Below are positions 45,847 to 56,792 of a stretch of DNA of 64,000 bases, in pieces (position 1 is the stretch's first letter; the number at the start of each line of letters is the position of its first letter). The stretch comes from Atopsyche davidsoni (lineage: Eukaryota; Arthropoda; Insecta; Trichoptera; Hydrobiosidae). The stretch spans positions 3,606,001 to 3,670,000 of the forward strand of contig JAILWY010000015.1 in NCBI GenBank assembly GCA_022113835.1, given 5' to 3'. The notes under the pieces are model-generated. The model did no database searches. It had not been told where the DNA came from and was given only the letters and a program-made list of their open reading frames with translations. The translations under genes and the position numbers were made by a program.

Positions 45847-46518
45847 TCTACTATAATAATAGCCATTGTGTGTGTGTATGTTTCATTTTTTGGTTCTCTA
45901 TAGAATATCTTAAAAGATACAACGCTGATTTTTTGCACGTAAGTTTAATAAGTTTTTCCGCAGTTATGTGCCGAATTTCAAGACGATAGGATAATATTTT
46001 CATTCATAAACTAATTAAATAAAACTATCAAATATGCTTTATGTACGAATTATATGATTCTGTTGTTCACAGCGAGAATTTCAAATTTAGAATTTTTACA
46101 AAAAAACAAAATATGATGCTTCTAAGAAATTTCCAGTTTATGTCAGCTTGACACAAGTACCAATTTTATTTTTTAGTTGCGTTAGAAATTATTAATCACA
46201 TCATTAATAACTTAAAATGCCTCCTATAAAAATAACACCGTCTAAGCACAGCAAACGTAATTAAAAAAGAATAGCACAATTAAACGTGATAAAGACTGCA
46301 TCTAATGAAGTACAGTGCAGTGAAAGTGATTCGTTGTTTGTGACACGAAATGTGATATTTCCTAGAATGGCTTTGCTTTCGAAATAAATATCCGGTTATT
46401 CAAAATATATGTGTACAAAATGAAATCAAATATTCATCTAATTGTCAGCCAAACATATGTTCAAACACTATTGCATCGTTCATCGAAAACGTCATTTTAT
46501 GACGGGCTACATTTCTAG
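45847..46518 (+). mobile_element. Nonautonomous Helitron with both termini, 672 bp
   Basis: It begins TCTACTATAATAATAGCC after a host A (45846) and ends with a hairpin GTCATTTTATGAC, then GGGCTACATTTCTAG before a host T (46519): TC start, CTAG end, subterminal hairpin and A^T target are all present. It aligns inverted to the copy in Tollip intron 6 (29899-30905). An ATG at about 46218 opens MPPIKITPSKHSKRN and then a stop, a remnant of the Helitron protein N-terminus. It lacks the Cys-rich segment kept by the intronic copy, so it is an internally deleted passenger. Confidence 0.9.
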
Positions 46519-46689
46519 TGTAAATATAAAATACATATTTTGAAATAAAATTTCACTAGAAAAAACATCCACAGCCTTTTGGATGATACCGCGATATTTG
46601 AAGCATCCTGTATAAATCAACTGATTTATCTGTGACCTCCTTTCATTAGTCAGATCTGTCTCTTAGTAATTGGCCCAGAGCGGATCAAT

Positions 46690-46870
46690 TGACGCCTCCG
46701 TGAGTCAGTATGTCTCGAGAGCGGATCCCAGAGAGCGGGTCTCCGGCCCATAAATCCTCGCGCCCGGGGGAGGCTCGCCTTAATAAATCAATGCTAAGGC
46801 GACTCTCCCGCGAGGCGAGAAACCTGCGGGGAGAACCGGAAATAGCCGGGGATTCCCGGATTTTGCAGTT
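46690..46870. promoter_or_regulatory. GC-rich island with a Rel/NF-kB-type site
   Basis: GGGGATTCCC at 46848-46857 is a perfect match to the Rel-homology consensus GGGRNNYYCC. Nearby are CATAAATCC (Hox-like), AATAAATCAATG and GATCAATTGACG. A plus-strand frame across the island is Arg/Ser-rich with no domain. Candidate enhancer only. Confidence 0.25.
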
Positions 46871-47018
46871 TTTTTTAGGGGAATATATGAACGCAACAGG
46901 CTTGAGTCATTGTTTGCTGGGCAAACAGGTTCAAGAACAACACAATCAAATTATTAACATTACACATATTACCTGTAATATTTCCAATTATTATTATTAA
47001 ATATTTTTAAATATATGG

Positions 47019-47110
47019 CAAGGGTCCCCAACCTTTTTGCACCCAAGAGCACATTTTAGAATGCCGGTCGGGTGGCGGGCACCATATTTTATTTCAAGGT
47101 ATATTTATAG
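47019..47110 (+). mobile_element. hAT-type transposon end, fragment
   Basis: CAAGGGTCCCCAACCTTTTT followed by GCACCCAAGAGCAC matches the CAGGGGTCCCCAACC-type inverted termini of animal hAT nonautonomous elements. The partner terminus (inverted, ending CCCTTG) is not found downstream, so the element is truncated or the other end has decayed. No target duplication could be assigned. Confidence 0.55.
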
Positions 47111-47934
47111 TTGGACATAGTCAATAATACATACAATGCACAAATAATATTTAATTCCAAAAAAATATAAAAATTATTAAAATAAATAATAAAAGCATAC
47201 AAATTCTGGTAATTGGGTCAAATTGGAGCAAAAATGTAACGAATTATTATTTTTAATAACAACTTTAATATGTACATCTATAGCAAAAAATTGCAAACAT
47301 CAGGTAAGAATTCGAAAAATATCAGTTAGGGTCCAGGCTAAGTTAATTAAGATTTTAATGCACCAATAATGTTTAGTTTAAATGTCTTTATTGGGTGATT
47401 TTTAAAATCATAATTTGATTTGATATTCATTGATAAAAGCAATGATTCACAGAACCGAAAAACGATTCAATTTTGTATACTGCTCTTTTCATAAATGAAA
47501 ATTTGTTTATTTCAACTATATTCCAGAAGTCTTCATCTGATTGATACACCGGATTTAAGAATTATTATTTTGAAAAGTATAACGATATAATTATTTTCGT
47601 TTATATTTCGCTGTTTAATTATCGTCCTATTGCAAAAATTATCAGATAGACTTACACATAGATTTCTCCTCACTTTTATATACCAAAAAATGTTAGGGAC
47701 ACTTTCACATAGCTTTCTCTACACTTTTTCTACCGCAAAAATATCAGATAGACTTTCAAATAGCTTTGTCTTCACTTTCAAGAAGTAAAAACTAGAAATA
47801 TTGATTCTGCACTTGCTAGTAACAATTCATCAAAATTATATGAAAGTAGCTAAGAATATCATAAATATTACCACATGAACAGAACCAATTTTTTTTTTTT
47901 GCTGTATTTAATGCATTTGCAATTCAATTTGTAT
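47111..47934. other. AT-rich non-coding DNA
   Basis: Possibly the interior of the hAT-like element. A weak local repetition (ATCAGATAGACTT... CACATAG/CAAATAGCTTT) occurs at about 47640-47780, three times at roughly 65-base spacing. Otherwise nothing. Confidence 0.4.
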
Positions 47935-48978
47935 TTATGCATATTTAATGATAGTCGTTCATCTTAATCAGTGACTTCTTCGTAAATATCAAGTAATCCA
48001 AGGATGCCGAGCAGCTACGGGGCAGAAATATAAAATTGCTTTATTGTTTCTGAAGCAAGGGATATTTTATGGTGCAGGCTGAAATACGAAGTTAAATAAA
48101 TAAGTTGATTCAGCTTTTATTAAAAAAAATATATGAAATTGAACAGTACCACCTTTGACGATGCTTTCATATTGTTAAAGTTTTTTCACTCCATGTGATT
48201 CGAACATTTTGAAGTGATTTACACGATATGTAAGGCTTGATTTAATTCACCAAATCTTATCTTACTACACACCTCTCAAGAGTGAATTAATCAAAACTTA
48301 AGCTTTCAGCAGTAGGGCGGTTCTTACAGGTTGCCATAGTTAAAGGAGGGTGACATCTCATGGCCCAACAGAGCCACCCTGTCGTAAATCCATCGGGTAG
48401 AGCCTGACCGGGCCTTTCTGCACCCCTAGAACCCCGAGGTGGGCAATATATTCCCTGCTGCAGGTAAGCCGGCCCTGCTTAGAGCGGGGATTAGCGCCTG
48501 AAATGCAACACCGCGGCTAAAAAATGGCTACAGGGATGAAATTTAACCCAATTTATCTCAATTAACATGATATATTCCTGCTGTGCACAAAGGCACAAAG
48601 TTTAAGGATTTTCTGAAAATATATTGAGAGTCATCCCTGAAATATAAACACCCATAAGCCATCTGTAAACTAAATTTTTTTTTCTAGAAAATGAGATATA
48701 TTCATATTGGTCTTTATTTGCACGGTGCGTCTGCAAAATATCGTGTATATTGAGACCAATGTGTGTATTTTATTTTATGCATATTTAATGACAATCGTTC
48801 ATCTTAATCAGCGACTTCGTAAATATAAGATAATCCAAGGATGCCGAGAAGCCAGGGGGCAGAAGGGTGAGGTTGCTTTATTGTTTCTGAAGCAAGGGAT
48901 GTTTTATGGTGCAGGCTGAAATGCGAAATTAAATAAATAAGTTGATTCAGCTTTTATTAAAAAATATGAAATTGAATA
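47935..48978. repeat. Direct repeat of about 205-213 bases flanking a GC-richer core
   Basis: 47935-48147 and 48774-48978 share TTATGCATATTTAATGA, TCCAAGGATGCCGAG, GCTTTATTGTTTCTGAAGCA, TATGGTGCAGGCTGAAAT and AAGTTGATTCAGCTTTTATT in the same order, with small indels. The 630 bases between contain a GC-richer block (48310-48530, with CAGGTAAGCCGGCCCTGC) of unknown nature. The outer repeats could be LTRs of a tiny element, but no TG...CA ends, primer site or coding sequence are seen, so a local duplication is as likely. Confidence 0.65.
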
Positions 48979-50580
48979 ATTTTCATACTGATACGTAAGC
49001 CGCAAGGAGTTTTATTACATTGAAGGTTCTCGGTTCTGTTTCTCCAAAAGCTGTTTCTTGTTTTAATTTAAGTATTCTAAGGTTAAAAAATTTTTTTTTT
49101 TAAAGTTGTCCATAATAAGCATATTTATTTTTAATTAAAAAAGTAGTAAATATAGCAAATTGACGGTATTTATGCTAGTTTATTCATATCACTCAAAGTA
49201 TTTTGCAACTCAACATATTTTTCAATTTTATATTAGAACGCACAAAGGATCAGAATTTTTAAAAAAATAATTTTTAATGAGAAAATTTAATATGTGTTTA
49301 TTTATTTAGAAAGAAATAGTACTTTGCGACTAATTGAAGTTCTAAAAGAAGATTACATGAGAAATATTTTTTTAAATGCAATTTAAAAAAATGAAGAGAG
49401 GCGAGAGCAATATTAGCAACTCGATATTTGATAAATTATAACATAAATAAAAAAAAAAGGAAACAGACTTTGAATATTTGATCGCAAAATAAACCATGAG
49501 ACTATAAAAATAGTAACTACCCTCAAAGACGACTCATTTATATTTCACAGGGTGATTCATAAGTTGATATGTCAGCAGAAAATAAATATTTCATGCATCA
49601 TCACAGTATTTGCAATCAAATATATTTTTGTATAAAAACTTTCTAAATAAAAGAATAATACTTAATACTTTCTAAAATATCATGTTTTTGATATAAGGGT
49701 GCAAGAAACTTCAAAGACATTTTGTAAACATTGAGAATTTAATTGACTTGTTAACTTAACTTAACTAAGAATACTATTTGACGATGGTATGAAAAAAAAT
49801 GCAAAGGTTAAATCAGTTTTCTTCGAAGTGATTCGCATGGCTATTGTATGGGGATGAAAGTTCATGGATAAAAGTTTGGGGACGTAAGGAGGTCTACGAC
49901 CTTTTTATAAAGCAACAGATATTTCACCAAGAAAAATCTGATTCAATACTGAGGTGATTCATTGTTTTCGAATTGGTTGAATTTGAAATGAGTCAGGGGT
50001 GGTGGTGTGGGGATGAAAGGCTGTAAAGAAGTTCACGACCCCTCTGCCCGCCATTCACTGACCTCAAACTGTGACTCTAGAGGTGGACAACCTGCGGACA
50101 GTGGTCTGAATCGCACTCATTCACAGCAACTATTATTTATACTATACGATTGTAAACACTTTATAAACCCAACATGGTTATGGAATTACTGAAAGAAAAG
50201 TTAAATTATCACTGTTGTATAAACCATAGATTTTATGCTAGACATAAATGGTGCATTAAAATTTTTATAAAAAATTTTTATTTAAAATATTATTAAGGTT
50301 GACATTCTCTGATAAAATAATTCAACTTTTAACGTCTGTGCTCAAATTATTTTAACCTTTCATATCTGAAAGGTTATATTAATTAAGAGTTCACTTAAAA
50401 TATTAAATTATTTCAGCTGCAATTTTGCCTATAATAAATATATATTTGGCATTACTTTTGAAATGAAAAAGGTGTCCTTTTAAGTGTGTACATTAAAAAA
50501 TTATATAAGCATTCAAATGAATATCCGAAAAATATCATTAATATAAAAAAAGTAGTTCGTTTTCGGATAAAAAGTCTATA
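48979..50580. other. AT-rich non-coding DNA
   Basis: No supported gene. A block at 49840-49910 (GGGGATGAAAG, then CACGACC-like text) is weakly repeated at about 50005-50045. Around 50080, AGAGGTGGACAACCTGCGGAC resembles a hAT-type terminal word, but no partner end was found. Confidence 0.45.
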
Positions 50581-50870
50581 AATACGTTAACTGCGCTTTT
50601 CAGGTACACCGGGGCGGCTCGTGGCAATTCCCTTTTATTTTATTTCCCCGCGGGACGCCACTGCGCAGTGCCGCAGGACGTAAACTGCGGTACGGACTTT
50701 TCATTTTCCGAACTGTGCGTAATAACAATTAATAGCGAGGTAAATTCAATTCACTCGTTAATATTACAATTGAATAAAGCGGGCATTATTGTACAGAAGT
50801 GGTCATTGCGCTCATTTGATCATCTGCATAGGCGCCGTAAAGAAGCATTTACAGCATCTGTAAGCTCCAT
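50581..50870. promoter_or_regulatory. GC-rich block plus homeodomain-word cluster, candidate enhancer
   Basis: A GC-rich start (CCCGCGGGACGCCACTGCGCAG) is followed by several TAAT-core words: AACAATTAATAGCG, CGTTAATATTACAATTG and GGGCATTATTG. No domain is seen in the 94-codon frame that crosses it, which runs into the (TA)n tract. Confidence 0.2.
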
Positions 50871-50874
50871 ATAC

Positions 50875-50875
<1 letters not shown>

Positions 50876-50931
<56 letters not shown>
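50876..50931. repeat. (TA)n microsatellite within a palindrome
   Basis: Uninterrupted TA tract bracketed by ATACGTATAT on one side and ATATACGTAT on the other, so the whole 50869-50940 segment is self-complementary. Confidence 0.97.
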
Positions 50932-50932
<1 letters not shown>

Positions 50933-51446
50933 GTATATACGACGTGCTTTAGTCACATGTTTTTCAAGTCAAAGCAGAAAAGCAAAGCTTTTGTTGGCAC
51001 AAAACTCGACATCTTCATTGTTAAAAAAAATTAAATTGCATTACGATATATATTTGTATTATGGCTGCTTTTTGTTGACAGATGTCTAAGCTATAAAAAA
51101 ACACAAGTTTAGACATGTATGTCGACTAAATGTGTCGTTAGCGCCATCTATGTGTGAAACCTCAATACTTAGTTGCGCACCTAGTAAATATATAAACAAA
51201 TGTTTTTCCTTGTGTTTTAGCCAACAGCCGTTAATTTAATTTGTTCTTCAACTCGTGCAATAAAAGGTTGTTTACACTTATTTTTTTCCTATCACCTAAG
51301 CCACACCTCATAAGCCCCACAACTTGCGTCAGGACCGGAAGACAGCCAAAAAAAAAAAAAGTTAAAGAATTATTAAATGTTATTAAATTAAAAAAAATAT
51401 AAAATGTGGATATAATTCAATATAAAGTAGATAAAAAGTTATTTAT

Positions 51447-51449
<3 letters not shown>
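50932..51449. other. Non-coding DNA with a repeat fragment
   Basis: At about 51290-51325, CACCTAAGCCACACC and ATAAGCCCCACAAC match the fragment at about 37325-37370. GTTAGCGCCATCTATGTG near 51137 is a word common in insect repeats. Confidence 0.45.

Positions 51450-51492
<43 letters not shown>
51450..51492. repeat. (TA)n microsatellite
   Basis: Uninterrupted AT dinucleotides. Confidence 0.97.
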
Positions 51493-51493
<1 letters not shown>

Positions 51494-52039
51494 GCAAAAA
51501 CCTCATATATACACGATTAAATGAAGGTTTTGGTGCGTATGAATTTTTGTGTGGTAAAGTATTTTTTTGATATATATATTATAGTGAAAGTTTTTATGCG
51601 GTAAGTTATTTGATATACAATATACAGGAGCTTTCGTGTATTGACATTCTCAGTAAATATCTGAGAAGGCTGCTGCACACTGTGCCCGAATACCTCAGAA
51701 GTTGCTGCCATATATCAGATCGTCCCACACAGTTCCATGCGGGACTTAATATCAAACATATTTGTCATTGTAGAGCCTCGGAAATTCACCGCCCACCACA
51801 GGACGCCATATTACTGAAAACGTTACAAATTAACAAATATTTAACCGTGCAGTAGTTTTAATATTAAAAAAAAAAAGTAATATTTACTCACTAGATTGCT
51901 TAGTACTTTGCAAATGTCAACGTATCTAAGATAAAACTTTTCTTAGTCATAACTACTACTACGTATATTATTGATTTTTTGTGAAGACCGTCTCACAGGA
52001 AGTACGATTTTGCCTATACAGGTTTGATTGATTGATTTG
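51493..52039. other. Non-coding DNA
   Basis: The stretch 51640-51800 is less AT-rich with open frames on both strands, but no domain, start context or splice pair makes it a gene. Confidence 0.4.
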
Positions 52040-52125
52040 AAAATTGATTAAAGAAACTCTTAGAAAAATATCATCGTGATTTGTGTGGGATTCGAACCCA
52101 CACCCCCAAGCTTACATGGCCGGTG
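52040..52125 (-). mobile_element. tRNA-Thr-like SINE fragment
   Basis: Shares GAAACTCT, AGAAAAATATCATCGTGATT and the tRNA T arm with the copies at 42376 and 56283. On the minus strand the B box reads GTGGGTTCGAATCCC, closest to the canonical tRNA form among the copies. The head breaks off after GGCCATGTAAGC and only one arm is present. Confidence 0.7.
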
Positions 52126-55100
52126 CATTACTACTACGTAAATCGCATTTGTGGCATGTGTTTTTTTCGAGTAGAGTGGGTCTGCTGATTTGTGATATTT
52201 GATTTAAATTATGATCAAACCTAGTCCACTTTTAAAATTAACATGAAATAATTGAAATAACAAACCCTACCTAAAAATTCATTTTTAACATTTTCGTAAA
52301 AATTTAGCCAAGGTGATAATTGAAATGGTTGAAATATATTTGATGTTTTCATGATAATTTGACGCGCCACCGAAAGCTCTTGAAAAGCTTTCGCACAGGC
52401 AATGCAACTAAACGTTTGTTTATGTAGAAGAAAGGAGAATTGTACATAGCTGAGGGAACCGAACACTATCACCAGTGCTTTGTGAATTTAATGAATTTAG
52501 TGCTAATGGTGTTAAAGGGAACATGCTACGTAAATAATTCACAAACTCCACATACCGCCGACTAACCGAGTTATTCATTTAAACAGGTCTAAGTGAATTT
52601 CGCTGTAGTGTTCATTTATGTGCTGTTATTGTTGAGATTGAACAATGCAATGATTTAAACCGTCAGCTTAATGTTGCTGATTTTGGTTAGTTTAAAAAAG
52701 TCACCAAAAAATCAGTTTCAGATACATCTGTTTCGGGCAAGTCACCAAATTTTGATAATTTTTACATGAATTTAAGCTGATTTAATAAGTAATTAATTAT
52801 TTTTATGCTTAATGTCCTTTAATCAATTATTAATAAGCAGTAAAATACATTAGATAGAATCCGTGATGTATTTGAGAGTTAGTTAGTCCTTAATAGTTTA
52901 AAAGCAAGATTAGATCCCGTTTTTCATACATAGCATGCTCTCATTGCAAAGCATTGCAATACACGAAATCAAATATGTCAATGAGTCACATAGTTGTATT
53001 AAAATTCTCATTTTTGGCCATTGAAGTTAATTGACTTACTCAATTAGCTCACTGTGACACTGCAGTAAGACAAGAATACTTTATAACTACACATTTCAAA
53101 ACTTTAACAATATCAATGTAGTATTTTACTTCAAATTGTAATAATTTTCCTGGGAAGGAAAAATTTTTTAAAGGGAAAATTTTATATTATGTTTTAAATA
53201 ACAAAAATGGTTCCTTAGATCTTATCATTATAAATATAAGATTTTTAAACATATGTTTATAATGACATTATTTTAAAGACAACATTTTATACTCAGAGAC
53301 ATGCCTTTTAATAACAGTGAAATCTCAATGTATTTATCCACAACAGGGTGGTTTAATTTGTAATGTTATATCATCCTATACCTTATCAGTGCTTTATAAT
53401 TAAATTATTATTATAATTAATAAATAAAATTTATTGAACTCGACGTAGTTATATCAGTCGGTTTGAAAAGATCAAGTTCTGTACATTTCTAAAAAGGTAG
53501 AAGAGTCCTTCGCCAGGTACGCAAAACGATTTCGGAAAACCAAAAGCCTGGAGAGCCTTTTGTAAAGTGAGTACAACCTTATGAAAAGTTTATTTGATGT
53601 GAAACGAAGAAGGTGGGGTTTCAGGAAACCCAACTCGGCCCATACGAGTTGACTGTGAGCATGGAATTTATATGGAAATTTCATTTCAGTTTTAAAAGAA
53701 GGCTGTATAAATCAAATGAAGTACACGCGCCTTCAGCGAAAATACTAAATATTAAGATTTAAAGATATAGAATGAAGAGATAATAGTTTTAACAATCAGA
53801 TAATTTTAATAAATGAATATTAAGTAAAATCAAAGAAAACCTTTATCACAGCTATTTTACGGTCACGGAGACAAGTTTATATATATATGGGAAACTAAAA
53901 ATAATTATGCAAGGAAAAAATTAAACAAAGATGTAATTTTAAAATGAATTTTGTAATAAAACATTTGATTTTTGTGCAAATATGGCATATATTATATTTT
54001 AATAACATATTTATTTAAAATCTCAAAATAAATTTATTTCGAAAATATCAGTATGTAATGTATTTGTCTTAAAATGATCGTTTGTGGAAATAATGGCAAT
54101 TAGACATGCATGTCTGCGAGATTCATTGATCTGTCAGTACAAAGCACAATTTCCGAACTCAGTAACAAGCTGTTGCTAGGTTACGTGCAGTTATATACTG
54201 GATAGGGGTCTATCTTACACCTTCCTCTTCCTCCAGCCAGACGCCGGTGGGGGCGGAATTTGGGGGTGGGGTTTCAAATTGATAGTAAAATGTCTGCAAG
54301 GGGAGGAGCGTCTAGACTGCCTAACCCAACCCAACCCTCCCTCCCCGGCCAGGTGGATGGGATGTTAGTATATTTTCATATTTATTAGAATTCCATCCCC
54401 TTTTAAGGAGAGGAAGTATGCTGAATTTATGCATACTTGTATTTATATTTTAAGTAGATTGCTCTCGCAGCTTCAGTATAAAAAAAAACGAGACATAAAT
54501 ATAATAGATAAAAATATTATTATTGAACATACGTGCCGTTATATATTATGTTAAAGTCTGTTCTCAAATAACCTTATTTGATTTTCCCCTAATGCCCAAA
54601 TTACAGATCGTTAGTGATGATTAGAGTAAATAGTGATTTTCTTCTAACTCCATCTGATTCAAGTTTGGCAGCCAAATTTTTTCATAGCCTTTTGTGAGCT
54701 TTGGCAAAAAGAGTTTCAATTTGCCTCAACAATTTAATATCCTTTGAAATAACTTTTGCAAGCAAAAAGAATTACTTAAAAAAATATTTAATTTTATAAA
54801 TACGCTCTGTAAATATTATGTACAAGTCCTAGACGAAATTATTTTTTAATGAATTCTCGGTATATTCAAGTTCATAAATAATTCATAATAGGACCAAGGA
54901 GATTATATTATATATAAAATCAAAATATTTACATTATTTTTAATGGGTTTTATTAAAAAATGTAAAAATCTGCCAAATCAGCACTACGCGTTTTTCATCG
55001 CAATTCATTCAAATTTTTTTAAAAATATTTTATATGAAATTACTTACTTACGTAATGAAATTTTAATTTTAATTTTGTTACGGAGCTAAGTTATCAGTAT

Positions 55101-55413
55101 AAAACATGAATTTACAATAATCGTAGAGTGCATATTATAATAACCATATTGATTCATTTTAATTTTGCTTAAAATATAGACACACATAATATATAATATA
55201 CATACATTCTCAACTCATTGTATTGAACATCTCATTAGTACTCAACCTATTAATTACCGCTGTATTATATAACGCAATAAATAATTATCACATAAGAACT
55301 GCGTACGTCATCTGCATTACAAACAAAGTTGCAACGCTTTCTTGCAACATTTTATTTTGCCTTTTTAGTAAAAAAAAAACTATACCTAATTCATGATGGT
55401 GGAAATATATATG
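52126..55413. other. Mostly AT-rich non-coding DNA
   Basis: Two patches stand out. At 53490-53580 the plus strand has a short open frame (SKKVEESFARYAKRFRK...) to a stop, with a donor-like AAAGTGAGTAC beside it; too short to support. At 54190-54350 a GC-rich patch carries CCTAACCCAACCCAACCC and GGGGGTGGGG tracts. Nothing else is supported. Confidence 0.45.
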
Positions 55414-55939
55414 AGAAATTCAATATTTTTGACAGACAGTACTTGGTGGAATTCCATTTTAATATTTTTGAGTAAAATACTATAATAAACTAATTCAAAA
55501 GTTGGGCTAAAATGTTTGTTTCCCGAGTTTTCGCGACTCATTCATTTTCAATATATTTTACTTTAAATCAATGATCTTTCTATCACGTTGCTCCCATAAA
55601 AATATCAGATAGTTAAAATGTGCTTTTGATATATGCATTGTTGATGAACACCTTATTTTATAACATAAAATACCCGATGTATGACAAAATAGATTGCAAT
55701 GAAAAAGCAAGCTAGGCTTGCGTATTAATTAATTCAATCTAGCACATTTCAGGCACTTAAAAATGTGCTGTCAATCTATGTATTGTTTGAAAACCTTCAT
55801 ACAATATTCAATCAATTATATAAAGCTCTTGGGAGCTAATTGAATAAACATAAATAAAAGTATTGAAAAAAAAGTTATTATTAAAATTTGGGAATAATAA
55901 TAAATCCAGTCTTTTTATTGATACCATGACTTTTGAGAA
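55414..55939 (+). repeat. Unclassified repeat, copy A of an inverted pair
   Basis: Aligns over its whole length, reverse-complemented, to 58910-59697. Anchor words in both are CAATATTTTTGAC, TACTTGGTGGAATTCCATTT, GTTGGGCTAAAATGTTTG, TTTTCGCGACTCATTC, AAGCAAGCTAGGCTTGCGTA and ACCATGACTTTTGAGA. Divergence is roughly ten percent by eye. No reading frame is conserved. Confidence 0.85.
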
Positions 55940-55994
55940 AAATTTGAAAAAAATATAGCACGCGACAGTTTTTGATGTGAATTGAGCACCAATG

Positions 55995-56280
55995 AGTGTT
56001 AAAAGCAAAAATATCCAGCGGAGTTTGTTGCTCGGATGTCAGTAGTGCCGCTGCGTGTGCGGCTCGCGTAAGTCATCCCGCGCTGGATGCGGGTCCCGCG
56101 GCTCCTCGGGGACCGCGCATACATAATGCAGACAGCTGTTTTATTTACGCGGCCATCTCAAATTCTATTTGCCCTGCGCGGAGGTGAAGCTTTCCTCCAG
56201 CTCTACGGACAGATGTGCTCGCGGATGTACTCTACGTGGGCGTAGCCTTCTCCGCGAACTGAGATGTCTACAGCATTACT
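55995..56280. promoter_or_regulatory. GC-rich island, candidate enhancer
   Basis: Strongly GC-rich (GCGGCTCGCG, GGGTCCCGCGGCTCCTCGG) with CATACATAATGCAG, CAGCTGTT (E-box) and TTTATTTACGCGGCCAT words. Frames are open but compositionally trivial. Confidence 0.2.
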
Positions 56281-56282
56281 AA

Positions 56283-56690
56283 TATGATTAGGCACATTAG
56301 TTTATACATAGAAGATGATTTAAAGAAATTCTCAGAAAAATATCATCGTGATTTGTGTGGGATTTGAACCCACATCCCCTGGCTTACATGGCCGGTGTAC
56401 TAACCCTTGTACTAACGAATCACATCCATTAATCGAATTTTTTTAACAATCATACTCTACATATAAACCAATGTGACCAGGCCAACCAATATTTAGTGAT
56501 TTGCAAGCACTGGAATTTAGTACACCGGCCATGTAAGCCACAAATCACGATGATATTTTTCTGAGAATTTCTTTAATCATCTTCTATGTGTGAACTAATG
56601 TGCCTAATCATATTAGTAATAATATAATAAACCCGTAATGGGTAATAAATACGTATCTGATTGACGTTCAATCCAAAAAATAAAGATACA
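56283..56690. mobile_element. Head-to-head tRNA-Thr-like SINE pair, both heads present
   Basis: The left unit is on the minus strand, with a 76-nt tRNA-like sequence at 56423-56348 and its body ending at TATGATTAGGCAC (56288). The right unit is on the plus strand from about 56518, its tRNA head shortened (CACCGGCCATGTAAGCC joins straight to ACAAATCAC, losing the T arm), then the same body to GTGCCTAATCATATTAG and the tail AATAAACCCGTAATGGG. A diverged linker of about 90 bases separates them. Pol III boxes in the left head look intact. Confidence 0.8.
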
Positions 56691-56792
56691 TATCTACAGC
56701 AGGTGAACTTATCATCGCGAACGCATTGTATTAAATATATTTGTGTTCGTAGATTTCGGGAGCCGTTGTTGCAAGATGGTTTTTTTTCTATA

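Noticed and set aside
47935..48978. LTR retrotransposon
   Set aside because: No TG...CA ends, primer-binding site, polypurine tract or coding sequence between the direct repeats.
50668..50952. 94-codon plus-strand frame
   Set aside because: Its last third is a Tyr-Ile run from the (TA)n tract; the rest overlaps an enhancer-like island without a domain.
53490..53580. Possible short terminal exon (plus strand, about 32 residues to a stop, GTGAGT nearby)
   Set aside because: Too short and with a competing frame and stop; no acceptor of quality upstream.
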